From assembly GCA_937875545.1 (NCBI GenBank), contig CALLYE010000043.1, positions 1 to 26,598 on the forward strand: a stretch of DNA of 26,598 bases, read 5' to 3'. The stretch is from DTU078 sp002397345. GTDB taxonomy: Bacteria > Bacillota > Clostridia > Oscillospirales > CAG-272. Below, one piece after another: positions 15,372-23,700 of the stretch. The number at the start of each line of letters is the position of its first letter. Within the stretch, counting starts at the first letter, position 1. The position numbers and the translations under genes are program-made. Below the pieces are notes generated by a model. It saw nothing but the letters and a program-made list of their open reading frames with translations, was not told the DNA's origin and made no database searches.

Positions 15372-16061
15372 GTGATATTAACTTCGATAGTTTCTATCAT
15401 CGTTATGTTTTTACTCGCCAAGCTCATGGGCGAAAAGCAGATCAACCAGCTCAGCCTTTTTGACTACATGGTCGGTATTACGGTCGGCTCGATCGCCGCG
15501 GAGTTTGCGACCGATCTTGAAAATCCCGCTCAGCCGCTGACCGCGATGATTATTTACGGGCTTGCCGCTTTCGCCGTTAGTACGGTAACAATAAAATCAC
15601 GAAAGCTGCGCAAATTATTAAACGGCACGGCGGTTGTCATTATGGACCGGGGCAGGATATATCGCGCCAACCTTGCCGCCTCTCATCTGGAGATAAACGA
15701 TTTCATTACAATGTGCCGCTCGCAGGGCTATTTCGACCTGGCGCAAATCGAAACCGCCATCCTCGAATATAACGGAACGGTGAGCATTCTGCCAAAATCG
15801 AAATTCCGACCCCTCACGCCGAATGACAACGGTCAGGACCCACCCGTGGAACGCTCGCAGATCAACGTTATTCTCGACGGCAAGATTTTATATGACAAGC
15901 TGGGGCTTGCGGGTGTGGAGGAAAAATGGCTGAACCGCGAATTATCCGCGCAGGGCTATAACCGCCCGGACGATATTGCGCTTGCCTGTGTGGACAATAA
16001 CAAGAACCTGCTTATTATACCCATGGTGAGGGAAAAAAACGATGCCGACTGGTTCGCGTAA
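15372..16061 (+). CDS. DUF421 (YetF/YcaP-type) membrane protein
   Basis: This 229-residue protein of the DUF421 family has an N-terminal membrane part with segments at about 2-18, 25-40 and 50-66, then a cytoplasmic alpha/beta domain. The signatures are LAKLMGEKQINQLSLFDYMVGITVGSIAAE in the membrane part and ALLEYNG-type strands (here ETAILEYNGTVSILPKS) in the soluble part. YetF-type proteins in spore formers are linked to germination or are uncharacterised; no role is known here. The start is a GTG with no upstream Shine-Dalgarno, chosen because the next ATG would remove most of the first helix. The start lies directly behind the terminator-like hairpin. A strong terminator follows the stop. 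Confidence 0.82.
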   Translation: MILTSIVSIIVMFLLAKLMGEKQINQLSLFDYMVGITVGSIAAEFATDLENPAQPLTAMIIYGLAAFAVSTVTIKSRKLRKLLNGTAVVIMDRGRIYRANLAASHLEINDFITMCRSQGYFDLAQIETAILEYNGTVSILPKSKFRPLTPNDNGQDPPVERSQINVILDGKILYDKLGLAGVEEKWLNRELSAQGYNRPDDIALACVDNNKNLLIIPMVREKNDADWFA

Positions 16062-16067
16062 AAATAG

Positions 16068-16100
16068 CGCGGGAGTGTATTTGCTCCCGCGGCATTTTTT
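16068..16100 (+). terminator. Rho-independent terminator after the DUF421 gene
   Basis: GCGGGAG (16069-16075) pairs with CTCCCGC (16084-16090) around an eight-base loop. GGCA and seven T follow. It lies seven bases after the stop codon and separates this unit from the convergent ppdK. Confidence 0.88.
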
Positions 16101-16134
16101 TATTTATGTTTGACAGGGAACAACAAATCAAGCT

Positions 16135-16207
16135 GCATATTCTTGGGGGCCCGGGGGACTTTTCGAAAAAAGTCCCCCAGCATTTCTTCCCGTTTCCCGT
16201 TCTCCCG
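16135..16207 (-). repeat. Stop-codon-abutting hairpin repeat, copy 2 (after ppdK)
   Basis: In the sense of ppdK the element starts within eight bases of the stop with a G-rich lead (ACGGGAGAACGGGAAACGGG). A perfect hairpin follows, GGGGGACTTTT paired with AAAAGTCCCCC, then C-rich GGGCCCCC. Order and orientation match copies 1 and 3. The base pair next to the TTTT arm is C-G here, A-T in copy 1 and T-A in copy 3, so the pairing is kept while the bases change. Confidence 0.72.
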
Positions 16208-16212
16208 TAAGC

Positions 16213-18840
16213 TTACGCGTTGCGGATAGCAGCCTGCGCGGCGGCGAGACGGGCTATCGGTACACGGAAGGGCGAGCAGGACACATAGGACAGTCCAACC
16301 TTGTGGCAGAACTCGACGGACGACGGGTCGCCGCCATGTTCGCCGCAGATACCCAGCTTGATGTCGGGGCGCGTAGCTCTGCCCAGCTCGCACGCCATCT
16401 TAACCAGCTTGCCCACGCCGGTCTGGTCCAGACGAGCAAAGGGATCGGACTCGTATATCTTCTTGTCGTAATAAGCGCCAAGGAACTTGCCGGCGTCGTC
16501 GCGGCTGAACCCGAAGGTCATCTGGGTCAGGTCGTTTGTACCAAACGAGAAGAACTCGGCTTCCTTTGCGATCTCGTCCGCGGTCAGCGCGGCACGCGGG
16601 ATCTCTATCATCGTGCCAACCTTGTAGTGCAGGTCAGAGCCGGCAGACTTGATTTCCTCGTCCGCGGTCTTGACGACCACGTCCTTGACATACTTCAGCT
16701 CTTTGATTTCGCCAATCAGCGGGATCATTATCTCGGGTTCGATATTCCAATTCGGATGCGCCTTTTTCACGTCGATCGCCGCACGGATTACCGCACGGGT
16801 CTGCATGACCGCGATCTCGGGATAGGTGACAGCCAGACGGCAGCCGCGGTGACCCATCATCGGGTTGAATTCATGCAGTGAAGCGATTATATCTTTAATC
16901 TCGGCGACCGTTTTGCCCTGTGTCTTTGCAAGCAGCTCAATGTCCTTTTCTTCGGTGGGTACAAACTCGTGGAGCGGCGGATCGAGGAAGCGGATGGTAA
17001 CAGGGTTGCCCTCAAGCGCTTCGTAGAGCTTCTCAAAGTCGCTCTGCTGCATGGGCAGGATCTTTGCCAGAGCGGCTTCGCGCTGCTCGACTGTGTCGGA
17101 GCAGATCATCTCGCGGATAGCGGCGATGCGGTCGGCTTCAAAGAACATGTGCTCGGTACGGCACAGACCGATACCTTCGGCACCCAGTTCACGGGCTTTT
17201 TTGGCGTCAGTCGGCGTATCTGCATTGGTGCGGACTTTAAGTTTACGGAACTTGTCCGCCCAGGACATAATTCTGCCGAATTCGCCGCCGATAGAAGCGT
17301 CGATAGTCGGGATGATACCTTCGTATATATTACCGGTGGAACCGTCAATGGAAATAAAGTCGCCTTCTTTATAGGCTTTGCCGGCGAGAGTGAACTTTTT
17401 GTTTTCTTCATCCATGTGAATTTCAGAACAACCGGAGACGCAGCATTTACCCATGCCGCGGGCAACAACCGCAGCGTGAGAAGTCATGCCGCCGCGCGCG
17501 GTTAAAATACCCTGCGCGGCCTTCATTCCTTCGATATCCTCGGGAGATGTTTCAAGACGGACGAGTATTACCTTTTCACCGCGGTCATTCCAGTTCTTTG
17601 CATCATCGGCGGTGAATACAACCTTGCCGCATGCTGCTCCGGGGGAAGCGCCCAGTGCGCGTCCTACAGGCTGTGTGGCTTTCAGGGCTTTGGGGTCGAA
17701 CTGCGGGTGCAGAAGTGTGTCCAGATTGCGGGGATCGATCATCATAACCGCGTCTTTTTCGGTTATCATACCTTCATCAACGAGATCGCACGCGATCTTA
17801 AGCGCCGCCTGCGCGGTACGCTTACCATTACGCGTCTGGAGCATGAAGAGCTTTTTGTCTTCTATGGTGAACTCCATGTCCTGCATGTCTTTATAGTGCT
17901 TTTCAAGGGTATCGCAGATTTTATTGAACTGCTCGAACACTTCGGGCATAATTTCATTCATCTGGCTAATCTTCATGGGGGTGCGGATACCGGCGACGAC
18001 GTCCTCGCCCTGCGCGTTCATCAGGAATTCGCCAAACAAAACTTTTTCACCTGTTGCGGGGTTACGAGTAAACGCTACGCCCGTGCCGGAGGTTTCGCCC
18101 ATGTTGCCGAACACCATCATCTGCACGTTGACAGCGGTGCCCCATGAATAGGGAATATCGTTATCGCGGCGATAGATGTTTGCGCGGGGGTTATCCCACG
18201 AGCGGAACACGGCTTTAATTGCGCCGAAGAGCTGTTCTTTGGGATCGGAGGGGAAATCAGAACCGATCTTTGATTTGTACTCGGCTTTGAACTGAACGGC
18301 AAGTTCGCGCAGATCGTCGGCAGTAAGATCTATATCATCAACGATGCCCTTGCTGTGCTTCATCTTGTCGATGAGCTGTTCGAAAAATTTCTTGCCGACC
18401 TCCATAACAACGTCGGAGTACATCTGGATAAAACGTCTGTAGCAGTCCCACGCCCAACGGGGATTGCCCGTCTTGTGGATCATGACCTCGACGACTTCTT
18501 CGTTCAGTCCGAGGTTAAGGATGGTGTCCATCATGCCGGGCATGGAAGCGCGCGAACCGGAACGGACGGAAACAAGCAGCGGATTTTCTTTGTCGCCGAA
18601 CTTTTTGCCTACGAGCTGCTCCATCTTTTCGATATACTGCATTATCTCTGCGCGTATTTGATCATTAATGACTTCGCCGTCCTCATAATACTTTGTGCAG
18701 GCTTCGGTGGTGATGGTGAAGCCCTGCGGAACCGGCAGACCAATATTGGTCATTTCAGCAAGGTTTGCACCCTTTCCGCCGAGCAGTTCGCGCATCTTTG
18801 CGTTGCCTTCGGAAAACAGATAGACATACTTTTTGCTCAT
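16213..18840 (-). CDS. ppdK: Pyruvate, phosphate dikinase
   Basis: PPDK interconverts pyruvate + ATP + Pi and phosphoenolpyruvate + AMP + PPi. In anaerobic Clostridia it often serves glycolysis or gluconeogenesis in the cytoplasm. The 875-residue length is typical. The N-terminal ATP-grasp domain begins with FSEGNAKMRELLGGKGANLAEM. The swivelling phosphohistidine domain has GGMTSHAAVVARGMG with the catalytic His455. The C-terminal TIM barrel has CRTEHMFF and GICGEHGG with the catalytic Cys832. Positions agree with the Clostridium symbiosum enzyme (His455, Cys831, from memory). The frame extends nine codons upstream, but that contains the GGAGG of the MSKKYVY start, so 18840 was chosen. It is the only clear minus-strand gene right of the origin and is head-on to replication. 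Confidence 0.97.
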   Translation of the reverse strand: MSKKYVYLFSEGNAKMRELLGGKGANLAEMTNIGLPVPQGFTITTEACTKYYEDGEVINDQIRAEIMQYIEKMEQLVGKKFGDKENPLLVSVRSGSRASMPGMMDTILNLGLNEEVVEVMIHKTGNPRWAWDCYRRFIQMYSDVVMEVGKKFFEQLIDKMKHSKGIVDDIDLTADDLRELAVQFKAEYKSKIGSDFPSDPKEQLFGAIKAVFRSWDNPRANIYRRDNDIPYSWGTAVNVQMMVFGNMGETSGTGVAFTRNPATGEKVLFGEFLMNAQGEDVVAGIRTPMKISQMNEIMPEVFEQFNKICDTLEKHYKDMQDMEFTIEDKKLFMLQTRNGKRTAQAALKIACDLVDEGMITEKDAVMMIDPRNLDTLLHPQFDPKALKATQPVGRALGASPGAACGKVVFTADDAKNWNDRGEKVILVRLETSPEDIEGMKAAQGILTARGGMTSHAAVVARGMGKCCVSGCSEIHMDEENKKFTLAGKAYKEGDFISIDGSTGNIYEGIIPTIDASIGGEFGRIMSWADKFRKLKVRTNADTPTDAKKARELGAEGIGLCRTEHMFFEADRIAAIREMICSDTVEQREAALAKILPMQQSDFEKLYEALEGNPVTIRFLDPPLHEFVPTEEKDIELLAKTQGKTVAEIKDIIASLHEFNPMMGHRGCRLAVTYPEIAVMQTRAVIRAAIDVKKAHPNWNIEPEIMIPLIGEIKELKYVKDVVVKTADEEIKSAGSDLHYKVGTMIEIPRAALTADEIAKEAEFFSFGTNDLTQMTFGFSRDDAGKFLGAYYDKKIYESDPFARLDQTGVGKLVKMACELGRATRPDIKLGICGEHGGDPSSVEFCHKVGLSYVSCSPFRVPIARLAAAQAAIRNA

Positions 18841-18899
18841 TCTTTGTTCTCTTCCTCCAAAAATCATTATCTTTATATTTTTATAGTCTGACGAAGCGT

Positions 18900-18908
18900 A
18901 TTATATCA
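18900..18908 (-). promoter_or_regulatory. Extended -10 promoter of ppdK
   Basis: On the minus strand TGATATAAT (18908-18900) is a perfect extended -10 (TG, one base, TATAAT) about 60 bases before the ppdK start. No good -35 is present at 17 bases, which is acceptable for extended -10 promoters. Confidence 0.6.
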
Positions 18909-19041
18909 TATTTCGGCGGAAATTACTATAATGAATTGAAAAATTTACATTCTTCAAATGAATGCTTAATAAATTAAATGCAGAAACGGATTAATCTCCC
19001 GGGCGGGGATAAAACCCTGTCCCTATGGACGAAAAAAGGGC
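18906..19041. other. Intergenic DNA between the ppdK and glmU-like promoters
   Basis: This AT-rich stretch holds a short inverted repeat (ATTC/GAAT near 18950-18963) and a GC-rich patch near 19000-19025. I see no supported gene. A 69-codon frame on the minus strand crosses it but also covers the plus-strand promoter at 19042-19070 and has no recognisable protein or ribosome site. Confidence 0.5.
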
Positions 19042-19070
19042 TTGCAATAACAAGTTTATTGGGTTATAAT
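19042..19070 (+). promoter_or_regulatory. Sigma-A promoter of the GlmU-like gene
   Basis: TTGCAA (19042-19047), a 17-base spacer and TATAAT (19065-19070) form a strong pair. The predicted 5' untranslated region is about 115 bases. It can fold: TACGCC (19087-19092) pairs with GGCGTA (19133-19138). No known riboswitch class was recognised in it. Confidence 0.85.
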
Positions 19071-19192
19071 AGACGCACATGTTAATTACGCCATTTCCGC
19101 GCGCTGTGTGCGTGACAAAGCAAAAATCTATCGGCGTATTACGGTATTTATGATATGCAATAAAAAATTGGAAACAGCGGGGAGATATTTTA

Positions 19193-20023
19193 ATGGACAA
19201 CGATATTTCGGGTAAAATTTACGAATCAGAGTTGTCCATAAATGTGAGGGCGGCGCTGACTGCCGCGGGTGTCAGCCTTACCGCGCCCCTCTGTTTCGAG
19301 CCGCTCGAGGGGCACGCGCTGAACTTTACGCCCTTTGCCGCGGTCAGGACAAAAGCGGACTTTTACCGCGCTGCGCGGGAATACATTCTCGAGGTGCTGT
19401 ATGCTTTCGCGGAACGCGGCGTGGAATTTATATCAACCGACGGCGTGGTGATTTCCCCGTTTGCCATCATCGGCGCGGGCACTATAATACATCCGAACAC
19501 GCAGATCCGTTCCGGAGTGACTATCGGCGAAAATTGTGTTATCGGCCCGTGCAGCGTTATCGAACGCAGCATTGTCGGTCAGGACTGCGTTATAAACGCG
19601 ACGCAAATCTATGACTCGACGCTTGAGGACAACGTAAAGATCGGGCCGTTCTGCCACATCAGACCGAACAGCTATCTGCATCGGGGCGTGAAGATCGGCG
19701 ACTTTGTCGAGATTAAAAACTCCACTGTGGGCGAGGATACGCACGCGTCCCACCTCACATATATCGGCGACAGCGACGTGGGCGCGCGCGTCAACTTCGG
19801 CTGCGGCGTTGTCACCGTCAACTACGACGGCAAACACAAATTCCGCACCGTTGTCGGCAACGACGCCTTCATCGGCTGCAATACCAACCTTGTCGCGCCC
19901 GTCAATGTCGGCGAAGGCGCATATACGGCGGCAGGCTCAACGGTCACGGAGGACGTTCCCGCCGCGGCGCTTGCCATCGCCCGCGCACGTCAGGTGAATA
20001 AAACCGGCTGGAAAAAACCGTAA
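19193..20023 (+). CDS. Stand-alone GlmU C-terminal acetyltransferase-type protein (left-handed beta-helix)
   Basis: The C-terminal half of GlmU acetylates glucosamine 1-phosphate with acetyl-CoA in UDP-GlcNAc synthesis. This 276-residue protein carries that half only. Residues 85-255 are hexapeptide repeats of a left-handed beta-helix, ending AAGSTVTEDVP and RARQVNKTGWKKP as in GlmU. Arg157, Lys175, His187, Tyr190 and Asn201 fall at exactly the spacings of E. coli GlmU Arg333, Lys351, His363, Tyr366 and Asn377 (from memory). NYDGKHKF is also kept. The N-terminal ~80 residues are unrelated to the uridylyltransferase domain: there is no Gly-rich nucleotide loop. GGGGAG precedes the ATG. It occupies the place where full glmU stands in the usual glmU-prs-pth-mfd order. 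prs is also absent. Confidence 0.88.
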   Translation: MDNDISGKIYESELSINVRAALTAAGVSLTAPLCFEPLEGHALNFTPFAAVRTKADFYRAAREYILEVLYAFAERGVEFISTDGVVISPFAIIGAGTIIHPNTQIRSGVTIGENCVIGPCSVIERSIVGQDCVINATQIYDSTLEDNVKIGPFCHIRPNSYLHRGVKIGDFVEIKNSTVGEDTHASHLTYIGDSDVGARVNFGCGVVTVNYDGKHKFRTVVGNDAFIGCNTNLVAPVNVGEGAYTAAGSTVTEDVPAAALAIARARQVNKTGWKKP

Positions 20024-20087
20024 GGGGACGGGGAACATTGGAGGATTTTTGAGGAAAAATCCCCCAAACCCCCTTAAACCTTTTAAA
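20024..20087 (+). repeat. Stop-codon-abutting hairpin repeat, copy 3 (after the GlmU-like gene)
   Basis: The element begins on the base after the stop codon: GGGGACGGGGAACATT, then a hairpin GGAGGATTTTT paired with AAAAATCCCCC around GAGG, then AAACCCCC and TTAAACCTTTTAAA. Its reverse complement aligns with the plus strand of copy 1 along its length. It lies between two same-direction genes and has no T tract directly behind the stem. Confidence 0.72.
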
Positions 20088-20110
20088 TAAATATTTTATA
20101 GGGATACATT

Positions 20111-20743
20111 TTGGCAAATATATTTGATCTGTTTAAACAAATCGAGGTCGGTACGGCTGCAAAATCATCCGCTGCCGGCTCTGTTGAATATATCGTCTGC
20201 GGACTGGGCAACCCCGGCGCGGAGTACGCGCTCACGCGCCATAACGCCGGATTTATGGCGCTCGACTACATCAGTCAGCGCGAAAAGCTCAGCGTAAACC
20301 GCGCGAAATTTAACGCGCTGACCGCCGACGCTCTTTTCGCCGGAAAGCGCGTGCTGTTTATGAAGCCGCAGACCTTTATGAACGCCTCCGGCGCGGCTGT
20401 ACGCGAAGCGGCGGAGTTTTATAAAATCCCACCGGAAAAGATAGTAGTCATCTCCGATGACGTCCACCTTCCGGCGGGGGAGATGCGCATCCGCCGCAGC
20501 GGCAGCGACGGCGGTCAAAAAGGGCTGCGCGATATAATCTATCAGCTTAACTCCGACGCGTTCCCGCGCGTGCGGTTGGGCGTAGGTTCTCCGCCGCCGG
20601 GCGGGGAAATGGTAAACTGGGTGCTGGGTAGAATCCCCGAAGGAGACAGAGAAGCGTTTTATAAATGCATTGAAAACGCGTATGACTCCGTGGGGCTGAT
20701 TATAAACGGAAAGATTGACGAAGCCATGTGCAAATACAATTGA
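20111..20743 (+). CDS. pth: Peptidyl-tRNA hydrolase
   Basis: Pth frees tRNA from peptidyl-tRNAs that drop off ribosomes. The 210-residue protein has GLGNPG (31-36), the catalytic His44 in TRHNAGF, the FMKPQTFMNASG segment, ISDDVHLPAG and the GGQKGLRDI loop, all standard for the family. The start codon is TTG, preceded by a moderate GGGA eight bases upstream. It gives an N-terminal extension of about 25 residues before the first beta-strand (EYIVCGLG). A later start is conceivable, but no better ribosome site was seen. mfd begins seven bases after the stop. The pth-mfd pair is a conserved Firmicute arrangement. Confidence 0.95.
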   Translation: MANIFDLFKQIEVGTAAKSSAAGSVEYIVCGLGNPGAEYALTRHNAGFMALDYISQREKLSVNRAKFNALTADALFAGKRVLFMKPQTFMNASGAAVREAAEFYKIPPEKIVVISDDVHLPAGEMRIRRSGSDGGQKGLRDIIYQLNSDAFPRVRLGVGSPPPGGEMVNWVLGRIPEGDREAFYKCIENAYDSVGLIINGKIDEAMCKYN

Positions 20744-20750
20744 AAACTTA

Positions 20751-23700
20751 ATGGATAAAGAAAAAGTTTTTTTAGGTTCGGCGAAACTGCTGCTGGACGC
20801 TGTCGCGTCCGAGCGTGAATATCAGAGTATTATTGCCGCGATAGCGGAGCAAAACCGCAACCGCACACCCTATCCGCTGCGCGTGACGGGTATGTGCGAG
20901 GGCGTGCGCGCCGCGTTTACGGCGCTATTGGCGCGCCATAATATGACGATGAATGAGGCGGGGGAATGCGGTCATCCGCTGCTTTGCGTGGTGCCTGATG
21001 AAAAAGAAGGGCTGAAATGCCTGAACCTGCTGACCGCATGCGGATTAAAAGCGCTTGTATATCCCTTCCGCGATTTAATATTTCATAATATCACCGCCTC
21101 CCATGAGTCCGAGCATGAGAGGCTATCTGTGTTATATGCCGTTTTGGACAAGAACTGCGATGTTGTTATAACCACGCCCGACGCCGCGCTGCAATATACG
21201 ATGCCGCGCGGGATTGCACAGGGCGCAAGCCTCTCTTTCGGTGTATCCGAACCGGTCGCGCCCGAAAAGCTGACCGAATTTTTAACCATGTCAGGTTATG
21301 TGCGCGTGGAGATAGTTGACGGCGCGGGTCAATATTCCGTGCGCGGCGATATTATTGATATTTTTCCTCCGCGAATGGAAAGCCCCGTGCGGGTAGAATT
21401 TTTCGGCGACGATATTGACCGCATCAGTACGTTTGACATCATGACACAGCGTCGGATTGATAATATCGACAGTGTTTTGCTGCCTCCGGCGCGTGAGATT
21501 CTGGTTGACAGCGAAAAAAAAGCGGAGCTGCGCCGCGCTGTAAATACCGCGCTTGGACGCAGCTCGGACGAGCGCACGCGCGAGCAGCTTTCAGCCGAAT
21601 TGGAAGCGCTTGACGCGGGCGCGGAACTCAACGCCATCGACAAATATATCAGCCTTGTCTATCCGCAGAAAGAATGTCTGCTCGATTACTTTTCAGACTG
21701 CGTTACCGCGCTTGTGATAGAGTGGTCGGCGTCCTGCGAGCGTGTGAAGGCATACGAATGGCACGCCAAACAAAATATAACCGAGCTGCTGGAAAGCGGC
21801 GCCGTCGCCTCCCGATTTGCCGAATACGGCAAATACTATACCGATTTCGAGCTGTTCTTCGGCGGTCGCGCCGCCGTGTTCGCCGATACGTTTTTGGGCG
21901 GCTACGGCGACATGAAGCTGGGCGGGCTGTTTAACCTGCCCTCCCGCCAGACTATTTCCTATGCCGATAACTACGATTTGCTCGTCGAGGATCTGCGCGG
22001 TTATTTAACCGGCGGATTTGCTACGCTGCTGCTGTGTGAAACGCTGACCTCGGCACAAAACTTAAAAGGGCTGCTTGACGCCGACGGTATCCCCGCGGAA
22101 TTGTGCGCCGAGGATAGCGTCCCCCGCGATGGCTGGGCGCTGATTATCCACAGCTTTGATTTCCCGGGATATGAGCTGCCCGCCGCTAAATTTGCGGCGT
22201 TGTCGCTATATCCGAACCAAAGCGCCTATTCGCGCGTCCGGGTCGCGCGCCGCGCGGCGAAAGCGGCAAAGCGCTCGAAACAGGAGCGGATTTTAAGTTA
22301 TGCCGATCTTGAGCCGGGCGATTATGTCGTTCACGTCAACCACGGTATCGGTCAATATCTGGGTATGGAGAGCGTCACGGTTGACGGTTTTACACGCGAC
22401 TACTTAAAAATTAAATATGCCGGCACAGATATGCTTTATCTGCCCTGCGGGCAGCTTGAGAACATCTCCAAATATATCGGCAGCCGCGCCGAGGACGGTA
22501 CGCTCAAGCTCTCGAAAATGGGGGGCGGCGAGTGGACAAAAGCGAAAACGCGTGTCAAGGCGGCGGCAAAAGAAATGGCGCGCGAGCTTATCAGGCTTTA
22601 TGCCGAACGCCACAAATTGCAGGGCTTTTCGTTTTATCCCGACGACGAGATGCAGGCGCAGTTTGAGGGCGAATTTGAATATGAAGAAACCGATGGTCAG
22701 CTTACCGCCATCGAAGAGATAAAACGCGACATGGAATCCCCGCACCCTATGGACAGATTGCTGTGCGGCGACGTTGGCTTTGGCAAGACAGAAGTCGCGC
22801 TGCGCGCCGCTTTCAAAGCCGTGGAAAGTCAGAAGCAGGTCGCGATTTTGGTGCCGACAACGATTTTGGCGCTCCAGCATTATCAGACGCTGCTCAGCCG
22901 GCTGCGCGGATTTCCTGTTAAAAGCGATATGGTAAGCCGCTTCCGTTCGCCCAAGCAGCAGGCGGAAACGCTGCGCCGGCTGCGACGCGGCGATATTGAC
23001 ATTATAGTCGGCACACACCGGCTGGTGTCAAAAGACGTGGAGTTCCGCGATCTGGGGCTTGTCATCGTCGACGAGGAACAGCGCTTCGGCGTCGCGCATA
23101 AAGAAAAACTCAAGCAGCTTTCATCGGGCGTGGATGTGCTGACATTGACCGCCACACCGATACCGCGCACGCTTAATATGGCGATGTCGGGCATCCGCGA
23201 TATGTCGATCCTCGAGGAAGCGCCCGGCGACCGTATGCCCGTGCAGACGTATGTGCTCGAATACGACGATATTATAATCGGCGAAGCGATCCGCCGCGAA
23301 ATGCGGCGCGGCGGTCAGGTTTTTTATATGCACAACCGTGTGGAAAGCATCAACAACGTCGCCATGTCGCTGTCCAGATTCGCGCCCGAGGCGAAAATCG
23401 CCGTCGCGCACGGTCAGATGGACAAGGAGCAGCTCTCCGACATATGGCGTTCGATGATAAGCGGCGAGATCGACATTCTCGTCAGCACCACCATAATCGA
23501 GTCGGGTGTGGACATCCCCAACGCCAACACGCTGATTATCGAGGACGCCGACCGCCTGGGTTTAAGCCAGCTCCATCAGATACGCGGGCGCGTGGGCCGC
23601 TCCAGCCGCCGCGCGTATGCGTATTTCACCTATCGCCGGGGCAGCGTGCTGTCAGAGATTGCAACGAAGCGGCTGTCCGCTATCCGCGACTATACCGAGT

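Noticed and set aside
18991..19200. 69-codon minus-strand frame between ppdK and the GlmU-like gene
   Set aside because: It covers the strong plus-strand promoter at 19042-19070 and has no ribosome site or similarity.
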